This document shows, piece after piece, positions 44,305-56,321 of a DNA stretch of 64,000 bases (positions are counted from its first letter, which is position 1; every line of letters starts with the position of its first letter). Below the pieces are notes generated by a model, which was not told where the DNA came from, searched no databases, and saw nothing but the letters and a program-made list of their open reading frames with translations. Source of the stretch: Cylindrodendrum hubeiense (lineage: Eukaryota > Ascomycota > Sordariomycetes > Hypocreales > Nectriaceae); the NCBI GenBank assembly GCA_014621425.1, contig JAANBB010000206.1:1-64000 (forward strand). The letters are read 5' to 3'. The translations under genes and the position numbers were made by a program.

Positions 44305-47300
44305 TTAGGCAGTTACGTTTAGCGATTTGAATCGCTGCTCAAACGTTTTCATTTGTTCCTGCTCAATGATCTTCTGCAGCTTGCGGGTCTCCCGCACGGC
44401 AGTCTCGCGTTCCTCCTGAAGGTTTAGCACCTCGATCTGCGCAACGCTCATTCTAGCAACGACCTCTTGCATCTCGTTCTCGGCATCTTCCAGGGCCTGT
44501 TCAAGCTCCGAGACGCGCTCCCGAAGTGCGTCCATCTGAGCAGCATCCTCGAAGCTCTTGTCCTTGGGGAGACGGGGGGAAAGCGGGAATCTCGGGGAGA
44601 GCGGGCTCAGGAGCGAAGGCTTGCGGGGTGAGAAAAGTCCGGGCGATCGGAAGCCTCCGAAGCCAGGGCTGCTGTTCATGCGACTAAGCTGCTCGTTGTG
44701 AGCCTCTCGGAGAGCGGCGATCTCCTCTTCATGACGGGTGACCCGGTCCTCAGATGCAGTTTGGGCGGCGATGAGCTGATCCTCCATGTCCTTGAGGCGA
44801 ACCTGTAGGTCGGCGATGCGGTCTGAGTTGGCCTTGCGATCGCTTTCGCCTCGGGTAATGGTAGCAGAAAGACGCTCTCGGAGCGCAGCGTTGGTTGCAA
44901 GCTGATGCTGGATCTGCGAGGCAAGCTCCTCAACACGACGAGCCGAATCATTGAGCTCGTCTGCCAGGGCACGTTCACTCTGAAGAGTCTTGGTCTCGCT
45001 TGCGCTGACGTTGTCGAACTGATTCTTCAAGGAGTCGATCTCATGCTTGGCAGCCTCACGCTCGGTGACAGCCACGGAGAGGGTGCGCTCCAAGCGTTCC
45101 ATGGCAACTTGAGTCTTCTCATCCGAGTTGGTGTCGAGCTCAAGCTTCCTGATGCGGTCCAGTGATTCCATGTAGGCCGCTTGGAGGTCTTTGTAAGCTT
45201 TCTCAAGCGACTCCGATGTAACGGGGCCACTGGGGTTGCCGAACGAGCTGCTGGCGGTGCTAGATCCGCTGGATCGAGCAAAAGAAGGGGGAATGAGGAT
45301 ATCCTTCTCCTTGAGAAGGTCACGAAGAAGCGCAATTTCCTCCTCGGCTCTATCGAGGTCCATCTTCAGACCACCCAAGCCTTTCTCAACTTGCCACTTC
45401 TGCTCGAGGGCATCTTCGGCCCGGCGGCGAAGAACATTGATCTCTGTTCGCAAATTGGAAATGTCTCGTTCAAAGCCGCCCTTCCGTGGGGATGCCGATA
45501 ATAGTCTCTCGCGCTCGTGCTGAAGAATGCGGATCTTCTTCTCGTTATCTCGATTCTGGCAATCTTGTCGGTCGAGCAGGTTCTTGAGGGCGCTGTGCAA
45601 AGCGTCTCTCTGGGCCTCAACGTCCTTGAGCTTCTCGGAGAGAGCCTCACGAGACTCAGCTTGGACGTTTTTAACGCTATTAGATCTTGAGAGCTGAAGA
45701 GCCGGAGGCCGCTGACCCCGGAATGAGCCCGTTGCTACCGAGTTAGACCTAGCAAGACCACCAGACATGGCCCGGGACATCCGGTTCATTGGGGGTGTTG
45801 AGGTACCCGACATCGCTGTGTGTCGCAAAGTGTCGTTCTCCTTCTTGAGTAAATGGAGCTCCTGCTGCATCTTGCTTGACTCATATGTCAAGTTGGAGTA
45901 GTCGGCGGCCTCGGCTTCGAGACCCTCAACGCGAGCCCTCAGCTGGGGAACAATCTCGTCACGAAGGTTGTCCCTCTCATTGCATGCGTCATGCAGCTCG
46001 CCCCGGAGGGCAGTAAGAAGGTCTTCAAAGTTGTTCTTAACTGTGCGTTCCTCTGAGAGTCGTCTTCTAAGGTCTCCGCAGGTGTTCTCGAGATCCTTGA
46101 GTCGTCCATTGGCATCCAGATTGTTAATCTCGGCAAGGTCGATCTGCGACGCTCGCTCAGCTAGCTGCTTAATCTGCTGATCGAGAGCTTTCCGTCTTGA
46201 CCTCTCATCCTGGAGCTTGTTCGTCAGTTCAAGACGAATCGACGCCTTTTCCTGTTCTGATCTTCTTTGAATCTTCTCAATCTCCTCGCGGCCCTGGTCG
46301 GCCTCGCTCAGTTTGGCTGAGCTGTAGCCCGAGTCGGAGAAGTAGTCACTGCTCCTCTTGCCGGGAGCTTGGGGGTTGCCGATTTGTTCTTGTAGTCGGT
46401 CGACTAGATCCTCCAAATCCATCTCGCGTCGGATGGAGGATGCCAGCTCGACGCTGATGGCCTTCAACTCGTCCTCCATTTCTTCGAGTTGGGCTTGTGT
46501 AGGTGGTGATGATATATATGATTCAGGGTATCCGAGTGCATTCGGATTGGACTTTGAAAGTTCCGCAAAGGAGTTGGTGGCGGTGGAATAAGGGGTATCA
46601 TTGGCCGTACCGCCTCTCGAGGGCGAGACGGGTGTCGAGAGGGAGGAGAACTCGGTAACCGAAGGTGAGGGTGCTCCCCAACTGAAGAGAGTAGCAAAGG
46701 GGGAGGGTGGAGGGCCTGGTGATTTGGGCAACGGCTTGTTGAGATGGGGCGATGTGCTTGATTGTGCCGATGCTGGTGATTGTGAGCTACTTGCTGACTG
46801 TGGCTCGTCTGTAGTTACCGAGAGGGTAACTTGGTCGAGCTTGAGGTGAGGGGGTGTCGGCTTCGGAGCTAACATGGGCGCTGAAGGTGTATTAGAATTA
46901 ATATTATCGGGTTCGATGGAGCGCGTGTCAAGGTCCGGGTCGGGGCGCACGTCGATAACGTTGATGTCGACGGCTTTGTTGCTGAGGGGAGTGTCTTTGT
47001 TGGTATCAAACTTGTCGGCCCTTTCTTTGTTGGAATCGCGCCCGTCTGGTGCAGTTTCAGGAGAGGCGTCTGGTACGGAATCTGATTTGTCGTCTGGAAT
47101 TATATCATCATACCCATCCAGGACGTCAGAGAAGTCGGACGTTGAGGCGGTTGGACTGGGAACCGGTGCAGGAATGCTTCGCGACTCGGGCGAGGCCGCA
47201 GCGAGGGAAGCCAGACTCGCGTCGGGGGGCCTAGCGGGAGAAGATTCCAGTCAGCAAGGAGGTTCCATTGGGAAGCAGGTGTGGGTGGCCACTGGAAGGG

Positions 47301-47855
47301 GCTGCGACACCTATGGGCGGGAATGGGGGATACTCACTGGCACGCCAGCGGCGAAGCGCGAGCGGCTGGGGAGAACTCGTAGAAGGTCGGGCTGTCCACC
47401 GAACAAGATCTTGCGAATCTCTGTTCTGGCTTGGGCAGCTCGAGGGGGGACGGGAGAGGAGAGCCGGAGGAAGAAAAGCGCAGGGCCAGGGCCGAGGCTG
47501 CAGACGAGAGAGGCTTCCGCTTGATAGGTTTGCCAGACGGTGGACGGGCGGCGGTAGCAGAGGCGACAGTGAAGGTAGATGCTGTAGGGCTTGGGCAGTC
47601 GGAGACGCAGTCGGCAGTTTGAGATCGCGGGTGAGCTGCAACGTGCTTTGGCGAAGTAGGCGGTAGCTGACGGTCAATGTCACTCTGGTGGTGGGCTGAC
47701 GATGGAGGTGGATGAAAGTCGACAGGGTCAGATGAGAGCGAAGTGGTTAGAGTGTCGGAGGGAGTTGGAGATGTATCAGGGCGAGTATCAGGATATGTCG
47801 ACGAGGGCGGCAACGGGACCCCGGGCCCATAAACGGCGGCCAGGGCGGGTTCCAT
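44305..47855 (-). CDS. Long coiled-coil protein, 1147 aa, two exons
   Basis: Exons 47855-47338 and 47230-44305 are separated by a 107-bp intron (GTGAGT donor, GCTAG acceptor) that preserves frame (phase 2). The start MEPALAAVYGPGVPL is chosen because sequence upstream is leader-like. The first 400 or so residues are Ser/Pro/Thr-rich and likely disordered. From about residue 420 (LEEMEDELKAISVELASSI) to near the C-terminus the sequence is almost continuous heptad-rich coiled coil, broken by Ser-rich spacers. I see no motor, kinase, FHA or membrane domain. Such fungal proteins are often annotated only as M-protein-repeat or Uso1-like on coiled-coil composition. A structural or tethering role is possible, but the family is not identified. 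Confidence 0.82.
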
Positions 47856-50130
47856 AATTGGTATGGCAGGTTGGCGACGATAGCTCCAGTACTGTGGCAC
47901 TCGTTTGTGAATGCTCCGGTACGTAGTAGTTTGCACAACAGGCGGCCGATCAACACGGTCCTGTGCGGTACGTAGAAAGTAGGCAATCCAAGCCAATGGA
48001 TAGGGAGAGGGGCGTGTGAGTGCCAGTGGAAGGTGGTGGGCGGCAGAGCGAAGGGGAAGGGTGTGTGACGGGCGACCCCAGCGCGTAGACCAGCAATAAT
48101 GTCTTATCACCGGAATTGGGTTTGGTCTTGGTCTTGGCCCATGTGATGGAAAGGGACGAAGCGAAGGGATGGCGGTATGAGCGGGATGAAAGAGAAGAGG
48201 GAGAGGGGAGCTTGGTCGGATCGTGGAGCTAAGGTAGGTTGGTCGCGGTCGCGAGGGAGAAGGCGAGACGACCGGTCGTACGTATCGCCGCCGCAGGCCG
48301 GGGCTCCCTGCGATTTAGTGACTTAGGGGGCGCCACAAAGGGCCACGGGGGAGCCACGGGGCGCCAGCCTCAGTGGAGCGATGGGCGGTTCAGTGGGGAT
48401 TCCAGCGGTGGAGCCCCGGAAAGCCTCAGTTCGGAGTGCAGGAGTGGCTAGGAGGGAAATAGGGGGCCCCAGTCTTGTTCTAACGACCGGCCACTGAGAA
48501 CGCGCGCGTGCCTGGCGGTACGTATGCGGCGTAAAACGTCCAAACGTGGCCGAAGAAGGCGTTCAGGGGGACTTTGACCAGCGGGATTCAGGAATTGGCC
48601 GTGGAGGCTGCGCCGTGGATGGCTGGATGGTTGGATGGCTGGATCGATAGATAGCTCGGTGGCAAACTCCGGGAATGAGTGCTCGCAGGAGGGCAATCCC
48701 AAATCACAAATCCCTAATGGGCGATGGCAGACGTTCCTGCGCTAGCGTTGAGCCGGCTAGCCCTGTGCTTCAGGAGGCACAGCACCGTTTTGGGTGGTTA
48801 TGGGGAGTTGACGTCCGTTGAGATCCCTGCCTCGGCAAGCAGGGGGCATGGCCAGGGGGTCGGTGGACCAGGGGCTGGCAACCAAGGGGCCAAAGGAATC
48901 AGAGAGGCCAAGGGGGATGCCGCCAGAGTCGCCAGGGGGAGGCGCCTGCGATGCGATGCAACCTCTAGTGTCGACTCGACTCGTGGGATTCTTCTTCAGC
49001 GGTTCGCTATGCAGCGGCGCGGCGTCGCCCGACCCCGGCTCCCTCCTCTCAAAGGCCGCTCAGACAGGGTTGAGTGGGGGGGTTCGGGCTTCTGTTGTCA
49101 GGTGGCACAGCTGAGTTGGGATGATTGCTCGGCGATGATTGATTGATTGACAGGCGGATTGCTTAATTGATCGTTTGCCTGCTAAAAGGATAAACCCGGG
49201 GGCCCGCTAGTTCGCCTGGTTGGCTATGGGATGATGGAATAAGAAGAAGTCGAAGCAGACGGACAGGGACCAGCTGGTGATCAATGCCGTGCGGTGGTTG
49301 GTCCAGGCGTGGAAAATGGCTGGCGCCAGTGGCCCAAGTACGTAGTAAGTAGGTAGGTGGTACCTTAGGTAGGTAGGATTGCCGATTACGACGGCGAGAC
49401 CCAGGACGCGACAGTTGCAGAGTCTGCAATCCTTCCAGCGGGCGGGCGTGTTTGGCTTGCGGGTTTACCACAGCCTGCCGATGGCCTTCAGCGGCTTTTA
49501 AAGGCAAGAAGCAAGTTTCACGAGCGCTCCGCATGGGTCCATCATGGCGGCAATGGAGGCTTGGAGGGCTTCGCTGCACGTAGCTGCACGTAGCCGCCCG
49601 TCTGCTGGTGAGCGGTGGTGATACTCTGCCATGCTAATTATGCGCTACCTTCAAGTGCAGCCTGAGTCCCGGAGTAGCCGCTGTGAACAGCCTGGGCCAT
49701 CCTGGCTTCACTAGCACAACCGCCCTCATACAGAGCACTCATGGACCGTACGACGCTGGGACCCGTGCTTGTGGCCCATTCCATGCTCGAGTCCACCAGT
49801 CAGGTCATCTATTTTTGCGCTGCGATGGGTTCACACTATGCATCTGTGCATCTGTGCTGCTGCTGTGCATGGAGTCTGTCTCCACCAGCCATTCCCGCGC
49901 GTCAAGCGAACGCGTCGCCGGCCAGGGCTAATTAATAACTTAGCTACTCCATTGATGCGGTGCCAGCCATTTGCCTCCAGGGTTCGCCGCTGGCTTGCGC
50001 CGCCTTCTGCCGCTCCCTGCAGGTGGTCTCTCCACACAGACTCCATACCCAGGTGCCAAGGCCAAGGCCCAAAATCACTAGGTCATAGGCCGGCGCATCG
50101 TCTTATGGATGCGGATGCTGTGCTTCGTCC

Positions 50131-50165
50131 CCCTCACCCTCGCCCTCACCCTCGCCCTCACCCCC
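50131..50165. repeat. 12-bp tandem repeat (CCCTCACCCTCG)
   Basis: Nearly three copies lie head to tail. One strand is strongly C-rich, so the other could form G-rich structures. Intergenic. Confidence 0.8.
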
Positions 50166-52020
50166 TCCCCGGGCTCTTCAGGCGACATTACTCGGATCCA
50201 AAGCGACGGCAATTGATTAGCTGGCCGACCTAGAGCATTGCTAGCGCCGTTGCCCGCAGAGTCTAGGCTGTAACTACCCAGTTCCATCTGTCCCGTTCTT
50301 TTGTGAATCTGTGCTTTGTCGATCAACGACACTGCCCAGTGCCCATGCATGCATGCACATTGGCGCCGTCACAAACTATCTCTTACACGGAGGTAGATGT
50401 ACGGGTATGGGCTGCACCCCGACGGCAGTTTGCAGCGGTTTGCAGCAGTATTCGATGTACAGTACACGCTGCCCCCTGATCACCGTGCCGTATACGCCGT
50501 TTTCATTTCTTTTCCCTGGTTCGACCGCCAGGCCCTTTTCTTCACGGAGGGCCCTCCGCCGTGGTAAGCCATCTTGCCGTGGCCATCTTACTATGTACAC
50601 ATTCCATCTCTTCAACCACGGTTGCGGCTGCAACAAGCGAAACGAGGGTCCCGTCGCTACCAGCTGTCACATCGGCGACATTACCAGCTGTCGCCCTGAA
50701 CACCAGGTTCCGTTGAGAGATGAACAGGGGTCCAGGAGGCCCAGGAGGCCCAGGAGTCGAGGGGATCTGGGTCCCCAGGACCGAGCGCAGAGCCCACGAG
50801 GCAGGCCGCAGCCCCCAAACCGTCCAGTGTGAAATGGCAATCCGGGGGACCCACAGGCCTAAAAGGGCTCTACCACCGCCAACCAAGCCATGTGATTGGG
50901 TCTGCGAGATGGTCCCTGACTAAACCCAATGCCATGGCCCCTTACGGTTCTAGCACCACGCGCCATGAGGGGCCAAGCTGGTTTCTGTGGCAAAGGAGAT
51001 GGCTAACACAACGGGCTGATGGATGGGCCACGGATGGGTCACGGATGGGCCACGGATCTCGTCGCCGGATGCTTAATCTGCCGAGAGATCTCTTCCTGCT
51101 TAAATTGACCATCATACGTAGTAGTAAGAGTCAGCTGTGCGCTGTGCGCTATGCGCTGTGACGACGGCGCCCGTGAGAGAGAACTCTATGGTGCATCTGT
51201 GCACTGCCTGGATCACATCCTCATATCTCACCCAATGTATGCCAGCAAGTGAACTAGCACAATCCTTCCAGCATAGCCAAATCACCATTCTGCCCAGACT
51301 AGCAATCTTCCATTTCCCATCTGACCTCCCTCCCACTAGCTCCAGTTTGCTGATACGTCCCGTATCTACGTTGCCGTACTCCGTAACTCCCACGCCGATC
51401 GAAATGAGTGGCGCCAACACCGCCAACTATTTGACTCAGCTTGTGTTCCCATCCATCCAATGCATGGGGGCAGATCCATCCTACTACGTGGTAAAACCTG
51501 CTATCACTTACTATCACTTATGGAGCACAAATTACACACAGCTGATCGCACAATGACCCATTCAAGCCGCGCCTGCATACGTGACTTCTCCACAACACAC
51601 TGGCCACTCTGGAAGCTTAGCTAGCCTCTCATCTGACCTGCATCCTCAAGTGGAAGTTCGGCGGCTATAGGGTACATCATCACAACGACAGCTATGACTT
51701 CATTGGCCAGTCTTTTAATATTGAGACACATCACTTGGGCAATTCCAACTCCACATCACATTGAACCACGGAGCTCAAGACCAAGCAATGTCCACGGTCT
51801 CATCTCCATCATGCGACTCATGCTTAGTGGCTGCATAACTCTGCATGGTTTCTTTTCGCCGGTGGCCTGGTCATCGTCATTCTGATGGAATGTCTCACCT
51901 GCACACCATCAATAAATATTAACCGAGACCTGTCTAGATGTCTGCACTGGCTGACATTCACCCATAGTGCTTTTCCAGATGCTCCCTTTCAAAACAACTT
52001 CCCACATGTCTTGCCTACCC

Positions 52021-52093
52021 TGTCCTCTGTCCTCTGTCCTCTGTCCTCTGTCCTCTGTCCTCTGTCCTCTGTCCTCTGTCCTCTGTCCTCTGT
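52021..52093. repeat. TGTCCTC heptamer array, about ten copies
   Basis: The heptamer repeats perfectly head to tail for about 72 bp, ending in one variant (TGTTCTC). It lies about 280 bp beyond the stop of the Med16 gene. It should be length-variable between isolates. Confidence 0.92.
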
Positions 52094-52370
52094 TCTCACC
52101 AAAAGTCTGTCAACATGCTTGATTGCTTGAATGATGCCTCACACTATGAATCTCAGAGGGTGTGATAGATTGTATTAACTAGAGCCCATAGCTCTCAAAA
52201 ATACCATCACTACTTGATCATGAAGTTTACGTGTACTTTATATAAGAACTGTCAACGCTGGGAGTTCGACAAAATAATCCAAACATCCCGTACCCACAAA
52301 CTATATATAACGCCCAGTTCAAAGCCCACGCATTGCGATCCCATCCGGACGCCTCTAGAGATATATGTTA

Positions 52371-55300
52371 TCAAGTCAACAGCTTACCCCTTGGCAATAA
52401 CGTCCAAAGTCCAGCGCACGAGCACTTTCGCTGCTGAGCCAGCACAAACGAGAACCCAGGGCGGCTCACAAATACATCCTCCATAACCCCTGCGCATCGC
52501 GCGCACCTGCGCCACTGCTGGTTTGGCCCAGGTTTGATCTCCAGTCGCTTAAACACGTCCACGTAAGTCATGCCTCTCGCCTTCTTCGCCGCCAGGCTGC
52601 GCTTATCATCCTGCACCTCGAGGAGATCGTAGTTCGCAAAGAACAATTGCGCGGGATCGGTGAGGTTTCGGAACGCTCGGAGGTCTTTGTTAAACAACTT
52701 TTTCATGACCTGGAGGAACGGAGGAGGAGGTGATGCAGATAGGAGCAATGCCAATTCAAATTGGACGCGCGTCGTCTTAACCGCCATGTCGATTTGCTTC
52801 CCTTGCAGCGCGGCCTGCTGACCCTTGACAAGCACCGGGAGGACAGATTGGTAAGTCTGTCGAATATCGCTGCCGAGCACTGTCAATAGCTTTTCAAACT
52901 CGGTCACCTTCACCAGGCCTGACGAAGTAACATGCTGCATCCTCTGGTACGCCTGCTGAAGCTGGGGTGCCGCCTTCCCGGATGTCGATTGATCTGCAGC
53001 AGCCGACTGCCTCCTGTAAAACTCGATGGCCCTGGTGCTGAGTGCCTCTAGGTGTCCAAGGCGACGGCATACAGCAGACAGGAAGCCTCGGGTGGAGGAG
53101 CTAAGTAAGAAGTGAAGAGCGATATTATTCTTCTCGTGCAGGTAAGGCGCGATTTCGTTAAAACGCTGTGGCACCAAGAGCTCTATGAATTTGTCGTCGT
53201 TCATCAGCTCAAAGAGGCAATCGATCAACCACGCAAGCAAGTCCAGGGACCACCTGGCACAGCCCGCGAGAGTCTCTACAACCTCTACATGACGTGGTCA
53301 GCATTGTCTCTAGGATCTTGTCGGTTGTTAGGTGGGACTTACCGGGTTCATCGAGTGGGCTCAACTTCTCCCTAACAGTCAAAGGGGTATTACTTGCAAT
53401 GGTGATAAGAACCACCACATTTCGAACATTGAGGGAGAGCATCGAGAATTTCCCCTGGAAGGACCGGGGACTGAAATCTCCTCGGAATCCCAAGGCATTC
53501 ATAATGCTCAAGCACGACTGCAGAGAACCATTCCTGACAAGGGAGTCATGATGTGTGTCCTCCGAGTAATCGACCTGAATTTTGAGGATCCGGATAAGCT
53601 CAGTGATCCAATCCTGAGTGAACCCTAGTATTGTAAGCAATGCATCTTTCTTTGGGTAGCGCACATGACTTACTCTTCTTCGTCGTATAAGGCCGCGCAA
53701 TAGCAAGAATGTCGTCATAGTTGTTTTGGTAAAACATCGACGGTGCTGCCGTCACAGTTAAGCCAGCAATACTGGCAGAATAATGCGCTGGGTCTTGTTA
53801 GTTGATAGCTATTATGACCTTGAGAATTGTCACGCACCGTCATGCATTGAATTTCCAATATCGCCCAAGGGATAGTGTAACTTGTTCCACCTCACTTTCC
53901 CATCGTCACCCATCTGGATCATGGAGCTATAGGTGGGTGAGAATGCAACCTGCTGGCCTAGACACGTGTTAGTCTGGGATAACCATGAACACAGAGAAGA
54001 GTGGGTGAGGACTCACATGGCCCCTCATCCATGAAAGTCCAGCCAACTTGTCGAAGGTTCATCACCTTAGTTGTGTCTTCCGTAGTATATAACTCGTCGA
54101 ATGTAAACCGGTCCCGATACTCTACCGAACCATCGGCGAAAGCCAAAACCAACACCTTCCCGAAATTGATACTGTGAAACCCAATAACGACCTTATTAAT
54201 AATGATGGGATCGATTTTGCGAAGCTGCATGCCATTAGGCACCTCTGAAGAAATGCTGTTGCGGCGGTTTCCTAATTGTTCAAATGCAGGGTGCAGATTT
54301 TGCCGTTGTTCCACGGCTTCCCAGCGATCAAGAATGCTTTGTGCCGTCTGATAGGACCCATCGCTTGGGGCACGAGACCTGATTGCCACGACAATGGGAG
54401 GAGCTGTACTCTTGCCTGTGTTGTCTATCAAGGACGGGAGAATCTCCAAATGAGAGAGCTCAGCCATGTATGCGTCATGGCTTGCATCACTTGCACCACC
54501 TTGCAACCAGCTGGTGGTTGCCAAGTGCTTCTCATCAAGAGACGGGTTGAGGTTTTTGGTTTGTTGAGTATTGGATTTGTCAGTCTGGCTTGGCCCGCCC
54601 CAATGAATATCGATTTTGACTAGGCTCAACTGCTTTGATGTTGTGGCGAGAGCGAGTATCAAGAACTCTGATAATGTTTAGCACCCGGCTACTCTCGTGT
54701 GACACAGAGAACTTACTCTTCTCCGAAGCGAAGGTGGCGTGCGTGACCTGGTCGTCAGATGAATTGACACTCTCGAGTTCCATAGTTGTCTCTTGGATCT
54801 TGTTATTGACTTGAGACCAGAACATCCTCAGCGTTCCATTTGAAGTGACAGTGAATAGAGTGCTTTTGGCCGGGTTTGGGTGAGTCGGCCCTACGGCGTG
54901 CACGAATGAGCTTTCGTAGGCATAACTATTGCCATGCTTGTTGGCCGGCCCATACATGACGTTGTATGACTGAAAGAATTAACCCGGGAGTCATTTCGCC
55001 CATGTGTGGAACGGCTTACCTGCTGGTTCGACGGCGCGATGCTGAGCCAGTAAGAGCCCATGATGCCGTGCATATCGTCAACGGAATCCGAATCCCACTT
55101 TCGCTGAAGATGGGGATGGTTGAGGGAGATGGAACAGCTGATGATGGTAACTCGGCCTATGGCATCGATGACGGCCAGGTCTGGAACGCTAGTCCCGGCC
55201 CATACCAGGTGAACGATGGGTATCGAGGGTGAGCCGCTGACAAGATCGCAGGGAGTCGGTTCGCTGAGATCCCAGGAGCCATTGTCGGGATTTCGCTGTA

Positions 55301-55582
55301 GGCAGCGAAGCTCAACCGTTAGGCCATCCGGTGTGATTGACGCGATTGTTCCCGTCCTGGACCAAGCCACTGCTCTGCGCCAAGGTCAGCTGTGACAATC
55401 TCATCAACATTGGGGGGACGCGTAACTTACTGGCAGCACCCGCGGCTTCTCAGCTCGTCCATCCTCTGATGAAGCTGCTTGCTCTGAGGTCTCACAGGAA
55501 GCGACAAGCCGACACCATCACCAAACAGGTCGTCGACATCGTTGAGATCCACTGGCATGGGGTTGTCCAGGATCAACGGCAT
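52371..55582 (-). CDS. MED16: Mediator complex subunit 16 (Sin4-type), 946 aa, eight exons
   Basis: Exons: 55582-55431, 55374-55020, 54969-54717, 54667-54017, 53957-53838, 53787-53674, 53624-53343 and 53284-52371. All seven introns are 46-70 bp with GT-AG ends, and every junction keeps frame. The start MPLILDNPMPVDLNDVDDLF is typical of fungal Med16. The N-terminal part reads like a beta-propeller (segments such as GTIASITPDGLTVELRC), the middle is helical, and the C-terminus shows RRCARCAGVMEDVF followed by CSCAGLW, a Cys-rich zinc-binding-type end. Med16 belongs to the Mediator tail, which links DNA-bound activators to RNA polymerase II in the nucleus. Length agrees with fungal homologues. 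Divergent from ATIC across 739 bp. Confidence 0.92.
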
Positions 55583-56321
55583 TTTGTCTGAAGTCATGAG
55601 GACAAAGAGAAGTGGTAATCACAAAGGGTATCCAAAACATGCAAACTTAAAAATACACGGGGGGCAGAATGGATATTGGATCACCGAACTCTCATGATTG
55701 ACTGAGCCGCTGCGGTGCCGGGGTTGCGGACTGGACGAAGCTTTAGAGATGGGATGAGAACCTGGAAAGGCTACCGCTGAGGCCAAAGGTGTCGTGGTTG
55801 ACGCCGGCTGATTGGCTCATTTCCTCCTGCCAGTGGATGCGCCGCCGGCAAAACGACGGCAAACAAAGCCAGCTTTGGCGACGCGATCTGCTCGAGTTCT
55901 TCCTTATCCGCCCGCTACCACCCTCCAACTCTCAAGCCACAGGGTAGTTAAGGCGCCTCCAGACCACAAGGCAAGGATCGCAAAGATTAAATTCGTGACT
56001 TGCGCCATTTGTACAGAGATTTCCCTTTTCGACGGAGCATGTAGGATGGGTTAAGCACTCAATACATGCAGCCGTTAGGGCGTGCATGTCGGTGCTACCA
56101 ATGGGAGCCGCCCGTAATTTGATTGACCCTATGAGAGCTTTCTTGCGGAGATGTGCCGAAGACGGCTGCGCCTATCCAACAGTACAGAGGTCATCACCAT
56201 CACCAAAAAGCAACCCCACCATCGCCCAGTTACCCCGCCAAACTTTTTTTTCCCTTCTCGCCGGCGCCTGACGACGCCAATTTTACAACTCTCCCCAAGC
56301 AACATCTTGTCACCCCTCAAA
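55583..56321. promoter_or_regulatory. Divergent promoter region of Med16 and ATIC
   Basis: 739 bp separate the start codons. CCAAT-box candidates occur at about 55811-55815 (reverse orientation, ATTGG) and 56098-56102. A pyrimidine-rich tract precedes the ATIC start, as usual in fungal promoters. I see no clear Bas1/Gcn4-type TGACTC site. Confidence 0.45.

Larger units (their letters stand above)
47856..52370. other. Gene-free stretch of about 4.5 kb
   Basis: No gene supported. Repeats: CTCACC-type 12-mers at 50131-50165, GGATGG units near 48622-48648, CACGGATGGG units near 51028-51058, and the heptamer array at 52021-52093. TACGTAGTA-type motifs lie near 47921, 49339 and 51115. Open frames over 100 codons (for example 49769-50233 and 50311-50832 plus) show no domain. 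The left side probably carries the coiled-coil gene's promoter and leader. Confidence 0.45.

Noticed and set aside
50131..50165. Telomere-like C-rich repeat
   Set aside because: The unit is CCCTCACCCTCG, not the fungal CCCTAA repeat, and it is internal.
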